In this document: positions 45,150 to 55,900 of the stretch, piece after piece
Layout: every line of letters starts with the position of its first letter
How positions within the stretch are numbered: position 1 is the first letter of the stretch
DNA from: Nyssa sinensis
Lineage: Eukaryota; Streptophyta; Magnoliopsida; Cornales; Nyssaceae
Assembly (NCBI GenBank): GCA_008638375.1
Contig: CM018032.1
Coordinates: 52,928,882-52,992,881, forward strand
Direction: 5' to 3'
DNA length: 64,000 nucleotides
Made by a program: the position numbers and the translations under genes
The notes under the pieces: model-generated
Databases searched by the model: none
What the model was told of the DNA's origin: nothing
Seen by the model: the letters and a program-made list of their open reading frames with translations, nothing else

Positions 45150-46589
45150 CCCTGATACCTCCGATTTCCTTAGTACGGATTTAAGGGGATAAGAAGTGCG
45201 GATCTCAATAGGATGAGCTTGAAAGTAGGGTCTAAGTTTTCGTGCTGAGATTATTAGTGCAAGAGCCAGCTTTTCAATTTCAGAGTACCTCTTTTCTGTG
45301 TCTAATAATGCTCTGGTGACATAAAATATAGGCTTCTGAACTCCCCTGTGCTGCCTGACCAATACTGAACTGACAGCGTTTTCAAAGACTGCAAGATAAA
45401 GAAGCAATTTTTCTTCGTGGACTGGTTTTGATAGGAGTTCAGGCGAGGCTAGATATTCCTTCAGCTCTTGGAAGGCCTTCTCGCACTCCTCAGTCCACTA
45501 TAGAGCTCTATTACCTTTTAAGGCTTTGAAGAATGGTAGACAGCGGTCAATGGACTTGGAAATAAATCTGCTTAAGGCTGCAATTCTGCCATTCAAAGCC
45601 TGAATGTCCTTCTTACTTTTTGGTGACTCCAGCTCAGTCAGAGCCCTGATCTGAGTGGGGTCTGCTTCAATGCCGCTTTGTGAAACAATATACCCCAAGA
45701 ACTTTCTCTTTGTCACTCCAAACGTACACTTTGAGGGATTCAGTTTCATCTTATGCTGCTTCAAGATGTCAAACGTCTGATCTAAGTGCTGGAGGTGGTT
45801 CCCCTTTTGTAAGCTTTTGACTAGCATGTCGTCAATATAGACTTCCATAGTGCTTCCGAGCAGAGGGCTTAACATCTTATTGACGAGACGTTGATATGTG
45901 GCCCCAGCATTCTTTAGACCGAACGACATTACTCTGTAGCAATAGAGACCTTGCTCGGTTATGAATGTTGTTTTCTCCTGATCTGGGGGTACATTTGGAT
46001 TTGGTTATATCCTGAATAGGCATCCATGAAGCTCATGAGTTCGTGCCCTGCAGTAGCATCGACTAGCTGATCTATCCTTGGCAGAAGGAAGCTATCCTTG
46101 GGACAGGCTTTGTTGAGGTCTGTGTAGTGGACGCAGACTCGCCACTTGCCATTTTTCTTATTGACCAGAACGGTATTGGCCAACCAGTCAGGGTATCATC
46201 TTGGCCGCAAGTAGCTTTTGGACCTCCTCATTGATGACCCGGTGCCATACTAGAGCGAGTGGCCTCCTTTTCTGTCTCACTGGCGGGTGGTCTGGATCCA
46301 CCATCAGTTTATGGGTGATGAGACCTGGGTCTATTTCTTCCATATCCTTTGTTTCCCAGGCAAACACGGAGAGGTTATTTTTCAGGAACTTGATTACTTC
46401 ATCATGCTCGGTAGATGTTAGGTCTGGACCGATCTGCAGATGTTGTCCTAGCGGTTCCAAGCTGACCAATACTTTGATGGGTTTCTCTATGGGCTTGGCT
46501 CTGCTGTCCTTTCCTCTAGGGCTTAATGGCTCGTCGATTCTGGAAGGGCAATCTTCTGCCTTGTGAAGGTGGGAATGGATTGGGTCCAC
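45150..46589 (-). pseudogene. Tat reverse transcriptase and RT-linked RNase H, interrupted
   Basis: The RT N-terminal part starts near 46589 (VFAWETKDMEEIDPGL), with KWRVCVHYTDLNKACPKD and FMDAYSGYNQI near 46000-46183. There is a frame break near 46190 and another near 45950. The catalytic box is intact as EVYIDDMLVKS (45840). The RNase H region follows (LYLAVFENAVSSVLVRQ, then SEIEKLALALI). Stops include TAG before WTEECEKAF at 45498 and TGA before LVKWSVELGEF at 45147. Confidence 0.9.
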
Positions 46590-46613
46590 GCATTCACGAA
46601 CATGTTGTAATTG

Positions 46614-47003
46614 CTATTTGGGAGCCTTTTCTTTGAGAGTGAGAACATGACACTCCCTAGAGGTCGGTTGGCACCCTTTGATAGAATAGATGGCCTGATT
46701 GTGGACATACTTTAGGCACTGGTGGAAGGTTGAAGTGACTGCTCCCATCTGGTGCAGCCATGGTCTCCCAATTATGACATTGTAAGGGGAATTGACGTTC
46801 AGGACCATGTACTCTATCATAGTGGTCTTTTGTCCGTCTCCCTCTCCTACTGTAGTGGGGAGGTCAATTCTTCCTAGTGGAATTTTGAGATTCCCATCAA
46901 ATCCTGCCATGATCACGGCTGTTGGTTTGACGTCACTGGGATTAAGCTTCATCAGTTTGAGGGACTCGTAGAATAAAACGTTTGCAGAACTCCCAGTGTC
47001 CAC
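46614..47003 (-). pseudogene. Tat aspartic protease domain
   Basis: About 130 open codons with the retroviral-type active site DTGSSANVLFYESL at the start and the later IIGRPWLHQMGAV. Probably continuous with gag in the ancestor, now in a different frame from its upstream neighbour. Confidence 0.85.
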
Positions 47004-47481
47004 TAAAACTCTTCGGATCTTGAAGTTGGCAATTTTGAGAGAGATGACGAGGGCATCATTATGAGGACAGTGTACCCCAGCAAGATCTTGCTCCGTGAAC
47101 TAGATTTCAGGCACTAGTTTCATCCTCTTCTCGATATGGGAGATCGGTAGGATGGTGAGAGTAGTTCTGGCCTTCCGAACATACAGTTTTTGTGCTTTGT
47201 TAGAGGTCCCTGTTATCGGGATGTTAGCATGAAGGACAAAGATAACCTCATTATTCTAGTCGTTGAGGTTCGTTCCATCCTTGTTCTTGTCTCTATTCAG
47301 GCTTTTGGTCGAGTCTCCCCTGTTGGGGCCTTTCATTGCCAGGGTTCTGCCCTCTGTCTTGTCTGATGTATTCCTACAAACGACCCCTCCTTATGAGATG
47401 CTCAATTTTGTGTCTGAGGGCCTGTCATGTATTAGTCGTGTGCTCACGGTCTTTGTGGAAGTCACAGTATTTGGTCTGATC

Positions 47482-48997
47482 TCAGAGGTTTGGATCCCCT
47501 CTTAGAGGTTCTGGCCACCTCAGATTCTCCCGAGATTGGACCTGCCGAAGTATCTGATTCGGAGAGGTGTTCAACGGAGTGAAGCTAGCGAATCCCCTGA
47601 GGGCAGCATTGAGCGGGGTTCTGGGCACCCCTCTCTTTTCGGGGCTTCTGTCCCTTTTCCTGGCCGTATTCAACTCCTTCCTTTGGTCGTCCTTTTTCTG
47701 GCCGTCTTTCTTTGTGTCATCCTTCTGGGTTTGCTCTTTAATCTTTTGGGAGGTATTCTTTGCTTCCTCCAAGTTGATGTATTTCCTGGACTCGATCCAT
47801 GAGAGCCACCATGTCGGTAAGGGGACTTTTCGTCAAAGAATCCCTAAAACCTCCCTGAACAAGGCCAGCGGTCAGAGCGGCTACTAGGAAGCCCGGACTG
47901 CAATCCGTGACTTCAGTCAGTTCGGCATTGAAGCGCGCGATATAAGCTCTGAGGGTCTCCTCCTTGGTCTGCCTGACATTCAACAGGAACTCGGGTCCCT
48001 TCCTCAGCCCTCTACTAGTCATGAATCTGTCCATGAATCGCCTACTGAGCTCATAAAAGTTGATGATTGAGTTCGGTGGGAGGTGGTGAAACCACTTCAG
48101 AGCCGTACCCTTCAGGCTGGTAATGAAGGTACATCACATGAAGGCATCCGAGGCCCCATGTAATGCCATCGTGTGCTGGTAATGTGACAGATGGTCCCCT
48201 GGATCAGTAGTCCCATCATATGGGGTAAACTTTGGTACAACAAACTTTCTCGGTCTCTCTTTTGACATAATGGAAGTAATGAATGGTGTGGCGAGCCTTC
48301 CGAGCAGCCTAGCCAGCTCGTCCTGCTCTGGAGGATTTTAAGCACCTCTCAGAACAACGGTTCGCTCCATGGACTCAGCCACCTCTTCAGTTCTGCGTGG
48401 GTCCCTAACCGGGACTTCCAGAGAATTTTGCCTTACATCTTCGGCTCCAATGTGAACGGGATGGGCATGCCCCTCAGATGGAAGAGGGTTCTGGTGCTCC
48501 TGAGCCGGGAAAACTGGAACCGCTTGAGGTTGGGCCTCCAGAGGTGTTGGGTTTTCTTGTGAAGCCCTAGGCGTTGGAGCCCTGGTGGTGCTCCGATAAT
48601 GTACATCTAGAACAAAGGCTGGTGTCCCCCAGCCTACAGCCGCCGACGGTTGAGGATCTCTGCCTGTGCGAGCAGCTCCTTGGGGGTGTGCAGGCCTTCG
48701 GTTGGGAGCCTCTTCGTGGGGCCCTTCTTCCGTAGTGATAATAGGGGGTTGAGTCCCCTGAACAGCAATGTTGATCAGCGAATTTAAAGGATTTGTCCTC
48801 TGATTTTGCGTAAGCATTGCCAAAGTTCTAGATATGGCTAAAAGTTGTTCTTGCATGAGCTGGTTATGTCGCTTGACTGACTCAAGCTCCCACCGCACAG
48901 GATCAGCTGTCTGCCCCCTTCCTCGTCCGACAGGCGGCCGACGTTGAGGGTTTTGCGGGTTTTGAGCATTCTTCCTTGGTCGGGAATTGGGTACCAT
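47482..48997 (-). pseudogene. Tat gag, frameshifted
   Basis: Starts MVPNSRPRKNAQNPQNPQ at 48997 and is open to TAA at 48341. The conserved capsid part then follows in another frame (FVVPKFTPYDGTTDPGDHL, KWFHHLPPNSI, then FNAELTEVTDCSPG at 47738-48034), with an in-frame TGA near 48133. A lysine-rich tail and a YCDFHKDREH remnant of the linker to protease follow near 47450. Confidence 0.88.
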
Positions 48998-49061
48998 GAT
49001 TCTCCGGTAAGAAGGAGAATAAGTTATTAGTGAGTAGAGCACTTGGAGATTATTATCGTTT

Positions 49062-49079
49062 CCCACAGACGGCGCCAAA
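49062..49079 (-). other. Primer-binding site of the Tat element
   Basis: TTTGGCGCCGTCTGTGGG directly after the 5' LTR on the minus strand. TGGCGCC is the usual start for Tat and Athila relatives. Confidence 0.8.
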
Positions 49080-49080
49080 C

Positions 49081-49660
49081 TGATGCTGCACTTTTTGGCT
49101 GTAGCCTACTTTAACCTTTTGCGACTTGAAGAACACTCAAAAAGATGATTAGAGGATCATCGAATTGGCTCCGGCGGTAGTCGCTCCGATGCTTAAGTCA
49201 ATAAACTGAATTGAAAAGACTGTAATGTAAGCCAAAGAATGAGCATAAGAAATAAGGCGTACTTCTAGAGTTTAATATATAGATGGTGACTTTCCTAAGT
49301 CGATTAGGATTTGGAGCCATGATAGTAGGGATTTGATCAGCGGAGATAGTAGTTTCTATGTTGGACATTGTATCAAGATAGAGATAATCATGTGTGGCAG
49401 TTTCTTTGTAGAAGACTGTTTCCTTATTCTTTGATGAGCAGAGAATAAGGCGGTGATGAGCTCTGAATAGCGGAGAGTGCTCTAGAGGTTCGTGCTCGGA
49501 CCTGTAGGCTCCGTAGCTCTGTTCTGTAGGCGTGTGCTCTGCCCTTTAAGTTTTGTAGGTCTGCTCTGAATGCTTGGCATGCTTTGGATGACCGAGCCTC
49601 TGCTTGACCTGTTGACACACGTGTCGCTTGAGGATTGGTCTGTCGTTTTGTGGTATATCA
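49081..49660 (-). repeat. 5' LTR of the Tat element
   Basis: 580 bp, pairs with 40696-41277. Transcription of the element would start here and run towards lower coordinates. Confidence 0.9.
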
Positions 49661-49903
49661 TCCACATAGAAATGTGTTTTCTGTCATGAGAAGATTAAGA
49701 TCATGTATTAGGTTGTTTAAAATCATTAAAGAGTGCATGAGAAATTACCTCCAAACATTACCACTTAAAAATGGTAACAAAAACTTGAAACTTGTAAAAC
49801 ACTTGTGTTTCACATAGGATGGGTACAAAGCTTATAAAGATTATATATATACAATTACCTTGAAGGAAAGTTTAGGCCAAATTTTGTGGAAGGGAGAGGA
49901 CCT

Positions 49904-50390
49904 AGCACATGCTTGGTTCACCACACACGCGCCCGCCCTGCCTCGCACCAAATAGGGTCAAATTTGGGTTTGGGCCTTGACCCGTTGTGTATATATCTTT
50001 TTTTGAGAAAATTTATTTAAATAATTTTCTAAAACGCTGCAATTTATGTTACTGTTAAAGACAATACAAAACCTTTTCATTCAGTTATCAGGTTAATTAA
50101 ATCCAACGTTGTTATTTTGCGATTGTGTTTGGTTATTAGGTTAATTAAATCCAATGCTTAGTTCACCATACACGCGTTCACCCTGCCCCACATCGAATCG
50201 GGTAATTTGGATTCGGACCTTGACCCGTTGTGTATATATCTTTTTTAAGAAAAATTCATTTAAATAATTTCTCAAAACGCTGCCATTTATGTTACTGTTA
50301 GAGACAGTCCAAAACGTTGTCGTTTAGTTATCATATTAATTAAATCAAACATTGTTGTTTTGCGATTGTGTTTGGTTTTGGTTTAAATTC
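49904..50390. repeat. Tandem duplication, ~245 bp, two units
   Basis: The phrases ATGCTTRGTTCACCAYACACG, CCTTGACCCGTTGTGTATAT, AAAACGCTGCNATTTATGTT and TTGCGATTGTGTTTGG recur in order with a period of about 245 bases. Confidence 0.9.
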
Positions 50391-51035
50391 AAGACGACGT
50401 TATTTTGCGACTTTGGTTTGAATTTTGACTGAATGGACGTCTTCTTCATTAGGCGCGACTGTGTCTGTTCGCTATGAACAGACACAACCAAAGCTCTATA
50501 CCTATACCAAATAGGCATGAAGAGGTTTATATAAATACCACCACAATCACCTGCATTAATTCATTCAATTCATATACATTCTGTGTGTCAGTTTTCATAG
50601 TTCGAGAGAGTTCAAGTCACAACACTCGTTCACCGTACGTACAAGTCAGAAGTACTTTTACTGTTCGTGTTGATCATTACATCATGAGAAGCACCGTCCA
50701 CAGCCTCGTTAGCACCACTGCGAATAACGAATTTACTTTAAGGACATTGTGTTAAATACAAGTCTTGATCTTTAAATCTTTTTTATTTTTGCAAATTCAG
50801 TAAGCCTTACAATTCTGTTTTGAATTAACTGTATTCTAATATTGCAGAAATCATGTTTCAATTTCCAGTTCAGTTTTTTCACTTTTATTTCCAATTTTCT
50901 TTTCAATCAACTTTCTATTTTTTTTAAAATAATTTACTCTTTTTCAAAATACTTTTATGTATTTTTAGAAATAAACATGGGTAATAACATATACATATAA
51001 AAACTAAGAACTACTTGCCGCATCCCAAAATTCAA
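50390..51035 (+). repeat. Promoter-like module D, copy 1
   Basis: About 640 bp repeated in the same orientation at 52118-52760. From left: TTTGCGACTTTGGTTTGAAT, a hairpin (TGTGTCTGTTC...GAACAGACACA, 50461-50487), a TATA-like TTTATATAAATACC (50526), an A/C-rich leader, then GCCGCATCCCAAAATTC and an A-rich end. A frame of 93 codons from 50474 is not kept in copy 2. It may be an LTR, or a duplicated promoter and first exon; no primer-binding site was found. Confidence 0.75.
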
Positions 51036-51068
51036 AAAAAAAAAAAAAAGAAGAAGAAGAAGAAGATA

Positions 51069-51383
51069 AAAAGGCATTTGCTTTAAAAGATGCTTGAAAA
51101 ATAAGTGTAAAACTACATGATGACACTCTCTGTGACTATATTGGACTGTAAAACTTTAAAATTCGTACGTTTGACCGTGTTGTAGTTTACGCTTAAAATG
51201 AATGAAGGTTGGTGATAACAGTTTCTTTTTTAAAAACTTGATTTTAATCAGTACATAAAGGATGTACTATATAATTGGTTAAATATTTTAATAATTTAAT
51301 TTAAAAATCATATTTAATTATTAGGGATAATTATACTAAATTTTTTTTTGGCATTTGAAAATTACAAATAGTATCCTTAGAAA
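51069..51383 (+). repeat. Repeat M, copy 1
   Basis: Matches 60783-61096 closely in the same orientation (AAAGGCATTTGCTTTAAAAG to ACAAATAGTATCCTTAG). The two copies flank the aspartyl protease gene. Confidence 0.9.
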
Positions 51384-51668
51384 AAGAATCCCATTGACAA
51401 TGTATAAAATAAGATTATTAATTCTTCTTATATACTTACAAATTTATTTTTAATTAAGAATAATTTCATTATTATATTTATTAGAACACTAATTATTTGT
51501 AGAGTGGGAATAGTCTCTCTTTATGAAATCCAAGTTATATTATATTCTAATTTTTATTTTTATGCACACAATGAATTAAACATTTAGTATTAAATTGAAC
51601 AATACATTTATTTTATGTAGGACAGTCATGAGCTCGATTTGAGCACGTAAAATGCACCATGAAATTAG

Positions 51669-52115
51669 GATAAATTACACTAATCTTTCTCGAGATTTTT
51701 TACAATTACAATAACCTCTCTTCTTTTAAAATTTCTGAAATAACACTGACATTTTATATTTTTATTGACAAACTATAAAGACCCCTTAACCTTAATTTTT
51801 TTCAAAATGACAAAAGCACTCCTTTTATTTATTTTTCATTTTTTTAATTTTGACCATTTTTTCTAACTTTTTTTAAAGAGTTTTTGCATTTTATATAAAA
51901 AAAATAAATTTAAGATAATTAAATTATATTTTTAGTCAAAAAAGATTTTAATTAATATTTACTTGAAAATAAAAAAAATGATCAATATTTTAAAAATACA
52001 AAAAAAATTAAAGAAAAAACCTAAAAAGGACATTTTTGTCATTTTGAAAAAAAAAATATGGTCCAAATTTTTTTTTTGTAATTTGTCAGAAAAAATAGAA
52101 GAAATTAACGTCAAA
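51669..52115. mobile_element. Inverted-repeat MITE, truncated, between D copies
   Basis: Left end GATAAATTACACTAATC, with internal strings shared with 2896-3373 and 60181-60706 (ATTTTGACCATTTTTTCTAAC; CATTTTTGTCATTTTGAAAA). The right end is damaged. Confidence 0.45.
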
Positions 52116-52117
52116 AA

Positions 52118-52760
52118 GTTTTTGCGACTTTGGTTTGAATTTTGACTAAATGAACGTCTTTTTCATTAGGCGCGACTGTGTCTATTCGTCATGAACAGAC
52201 ACAACCAAAGCTCTATACCTGTACCAAACATGTATGAAGAGGTTTATATAAACACCACCGCAATCACCTGCATTAATTCATTCAATTCATATACATTCTG
52301 TGTGTCAGTTTTCATAGAGTCTGAGAGAGTTCAAGTCACAACACTCGTTCGCTGTACGTACAAGTCAAAAGTGCTTTTAGTGTGTATGTTGATCATTGTA
52401 TCCTAAGAAGCACCGTCCACAGGCTCCTTAACACCACTACAAATGACAAATTTGCTTTAAGAGCATTGTGTTAAACACAAGCCTTGATCTTTAAATCTTT
52501 TCTATTTCTGCAAATTTAGTAAGTTTTACAATCCTGTTTTGAATTAACTGTATTCTAATATTACAGAAAGCATGTTTCAATTTCAAGTTCAGTTTTTTCA
52601 ATTTTGTTTCCAGTTTTCTTTTCAATCAACTTTCTATTTTTTTTTTAAATAATTTATTGTTTTTCAAAATACTTTTATGTATTTTTAGAAATAAACACGG
52701 GTAATAACATAAACATATACAAACAAAGAACTGCCTGCCGCATCCCAAATTCAAAAAAAA
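52118..52760 (+). repeat. Promoter-like module D, copy 2
   Basis: Copy of 50390-51035 ending about 190 bases from the 3' end of the aspartyl protease gene. The hairpin now has one mismatched arm base (TGTGTCTATTC), while the TATA-like TTTATATAAACACC is kept. Confidence 0.75.
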
Positions 52761-52950
52761 AAAAATAAAGAAGATAAAAAGATGGGATACAAAGTTCTCT
52801 CCATCATGATATGAAGGTATGCTTATAATCAAAATCATATTTAAAACCCAAAGTTCGAATTAGGGCGAAAATACTGAAATGGGAAGTCAGCAATGCCACT
52901 AATTTGTTTCGTATATAAATGACAATTCATAAAATATGATAATAGGGTCC

Positions 52951-55900
52951 TCACGAAAAAAGAATAATGAAACTATGGATAGAGAGGGAAAAAAGGACCG
53001 TTAAGAGTGTGTAATTGACGGAATTCAAACTGGGTGATTTGTTTTCTGGAGTAGTTTGCATACTGGAAGGACTGCGAGCAGGGGAAACATTTCCAGGTCG
53101 TGATGTTACTTTTGGTTCCACAGTAGTGGTGGGAGCAGCTGCAGGGGAGTGCGACTTTGTTGGGTTGATGGGTAGAGTGTTGGCGTCCTTGGCATCGTAA
53201 CCTGGGACAAGAACACACAGATACACACATAAGCACGTGCGCATGCTCACAGATTATCATTAGCACTTAAAAGCTTCAAGCACACACAGAGAGATCACTT
53301 AAAAATCCAATTGATAAGGAAAGATTTGTACTCACAGTCAGAAGCCTTCCAGCCCAAAACCATTTTCTCATTATCAAAAACTATACGGTAGCCAGTCATG
53401 AAGTTCTCTGGATAAAAAGATTGAAGAATAAACACTTTGTTAGGACCGATTTGTAAATGAAAATGTAAATGCAGACGCATGCACTTCATTTACAATATGG
53501 CATCTTTTAATGCAAAGCAAATTCAGGAAACAGCTTTGGAAACTAAAACCAAGCAAAGATGCATCTTTTTTCTGAATTAGTGATTTGTTCATTGGACAGG
53601 TATCTAAAAGGAAGTCATATATTTGTTATTCCCCCGTGTTTCAGCACATAAATCTCTGATTTGGAATATGGTAAGCAGCCTGCTTGGCAGTAATGGGAAA
53701 AAGGATAGAACTAGAAGAAGTGTCTAATGCAATGAGTCAGAAATCAACAGTGACCAGCAAAAAGACCCTACACTGATAGAATCTCCTATCACACAACTTC
53801 TTTGTAGATCTGATAGGATATCTGCAACATCTAAGAGATATGGGTATCTCCATTAAAGCGATGAGGAACTCTTTCACTATGGGACAATGATGGTAAAAGT
53901 GATTCAACTAACATGGATTCAAGAAAATGGCTGCTTACCCAGCCAAAAGTATAAAACAGAGAAATCTGGTTTCCGTCACTTTTAACTATTCACTGTCAAT
54001 TGCTGTTTTTTTCCTTCCTATATCCATTTTTATTTGAAAAATCATAGACATATGACAACATGCAGACACTTCAGTAATTATAACAGAGACATTTACCATG
54101 ATACAATGCACACCACATCCGACAGTGATGACATCCACCATTATGCATCATTTTATGGTCTAATAAGGCTTTGTTTGTACTGATAATTTTACAGATAGGG
54201 TGTACATCACTATGGCTGCAATAATGGCAGGTCATATTAAGTGTGTAGGACTAACCTAATCACTCAAAAATGGCATTTCACATAAAGCTAAAGCAAATCA
54301 CAATTTTCTATCAAACACTTCATTTTAAAATATCATAGAATTTTAATCAACAAAGTAAAAGATTTTCTTCCATGTGGAAACAATATTGGCAATACTTTGG
54401 ACCCAATTTCTAGATCTATTTTCCGGTACTAAGTAATAACAAACATCTCTTAGCCATATCAAGAAAACACAAAAGCTGGTGTGACTAAAGCATGCTAAAA
54501 CTTATAAAATGAAGAAGAATGTAGAACTAGCCTTAGAAATATAGTATCTTCCCAGGCTCTCAATATGAATATAACTAGGAAAATCATAAAATTTCAAAAT
54601 TGCAATATTAATTGGAACAGGAATTTCATCAATATAAACAACAAGCTCCATAAGCAAGAGATGTAATATGTAACCAGACACTTACGGCCAATGATATTTA
54701 TATCCCCACTTTTGACAACAGCCAAACAATATAAATATCCACCCTGGAGATCATGAGAACGCATTTCAGTATATTCCAAGAGGAACCAATCGAAAAAAAA
54801 AAAAAGGTCTATTCCAAGGGGTAGGAGCACGATACTAAAACCAGAAAAATAAAAAAGAAAAAGGAAACCTTACCTTAACAGGTACTATTACAATAGGATC
54901 AATAACATAGAATTGGTCTCCACCTTTCATTGTTAGATTCACTGTGGGGTACTCGAAGCTGGTTTGATTGGCACTGCATGCAGAGAAAGAGTCAGTCCTT
55001 CACAGTTCAAAAGGAAAAGAAATTAAAAAATAAATAAACATGAGGTCACTATTAAGATTCAATTGACCTCAAGTCATAGCAATATTCAAAAGGGATCTTG
55101 GAATCAGATGGATGCCGCTTTTCTAGGGCTTTGGAATTGAACTGCAAGGTAGCAAAACTTATTTATATTTAATACGTAAATAATTAAACTCAAGAAAACA
55201 ACAATAACAATAATTTGAACTACTTACTCTTTCAGAAATTATTGTATAAGCTGGATCATTTAAGTATGTGAAAGAGGTACCAGAGTCAAAGATTGCATTG
55301 AAATTAACATCAGTGACATTTCCTTCCACAATGATTTGTGTCATGCTAATGTTATAAGTTGGACTGGTAAAAAATTCAAAGGAAAAACAAAATCAGTACA
55401 TCAAACATGTCATTTTGGTCATGACAGAGACAATCAATATGCTAAAATCAGGAACTTGCTAAAGTGACCACTTACCGTAATGAATTTAGATTGAATGGTG
55501 TCTCTCCTTGGTCTGAGGTGCCTCTATCCCCAAAACTAATTCTACCAATTCCATCAGGTCCAAAACACATGGAGAAAGAATTTGCAGCATGCCCTGCACT
55601 TGCTAAAATGCTAGGGACAGATATATTTTCCATTCCGAGTCCAAATAGACCATTAGGAGCCGCACCATCCAATAATGAACCAGTTTGAACCCTGCCACAG
55701 CTGCGATGGAAGTAACACAATAAGATCATAAGCTCCAGTGACAACAAAAATTTGCTAGACAATTATCAGTCTAATAGGGTAAGAACAAGAAGAAACCATG
55801 ATGCAAGCCCATAAATAATCTAGAAAAGAAAAAGAAATAAAAAGAAGGTATAAAAATCAATTTCACATAACTGACAGCTAGTAATTAGAAAAATCAAGAA

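Larger units (their letters stand above)
40696..49660 (-). mobile_element. Ty3/gypsy retrotransposon, Tat lineage, nearly full length, degenerate
   Basis: LTRs at 49081-49660 (5') and 40696-41277 (3') begin TGATGC and end ATATCA. The near-duplication TCTAC/TCCAC flanks the element. Order on the minus strand: primer-binding site, gag, protease, reverse transcriptase, RNase H, a second RNase H, integrase, tandem array, antisense unit, polypurine tract, LTR. A second RNase H between RT-RNH and integrase is the hallmark of the Tat lineage (Ogre/Retand-like). There is no chromodomain. Many stops and a few frameshifts interrupt every domain, so it is not autonomous. By eye the LTRs differ at roughly one base in ten, indicating an old insertion. 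Confidence 0.92.

Noticed and set aside
46201..46566. 121-codon plus-strand frame
   Set aside because: It is the shadow of the Tat reverse transcriptase region on the other strand.
47536..47887. Plus-strand frames over gag
   Set aside because: Shadows of the lysine/arginine-rich gag tail in antisense, which yields L/F/S-rich peptides.
50474..50755. 93-codon protein starting MNRHNQSS
   Set aside because: The counterpart at 52191 keeps only the first half, then shifts frame; the shared features are the hairpin and TATA, not the peptide.
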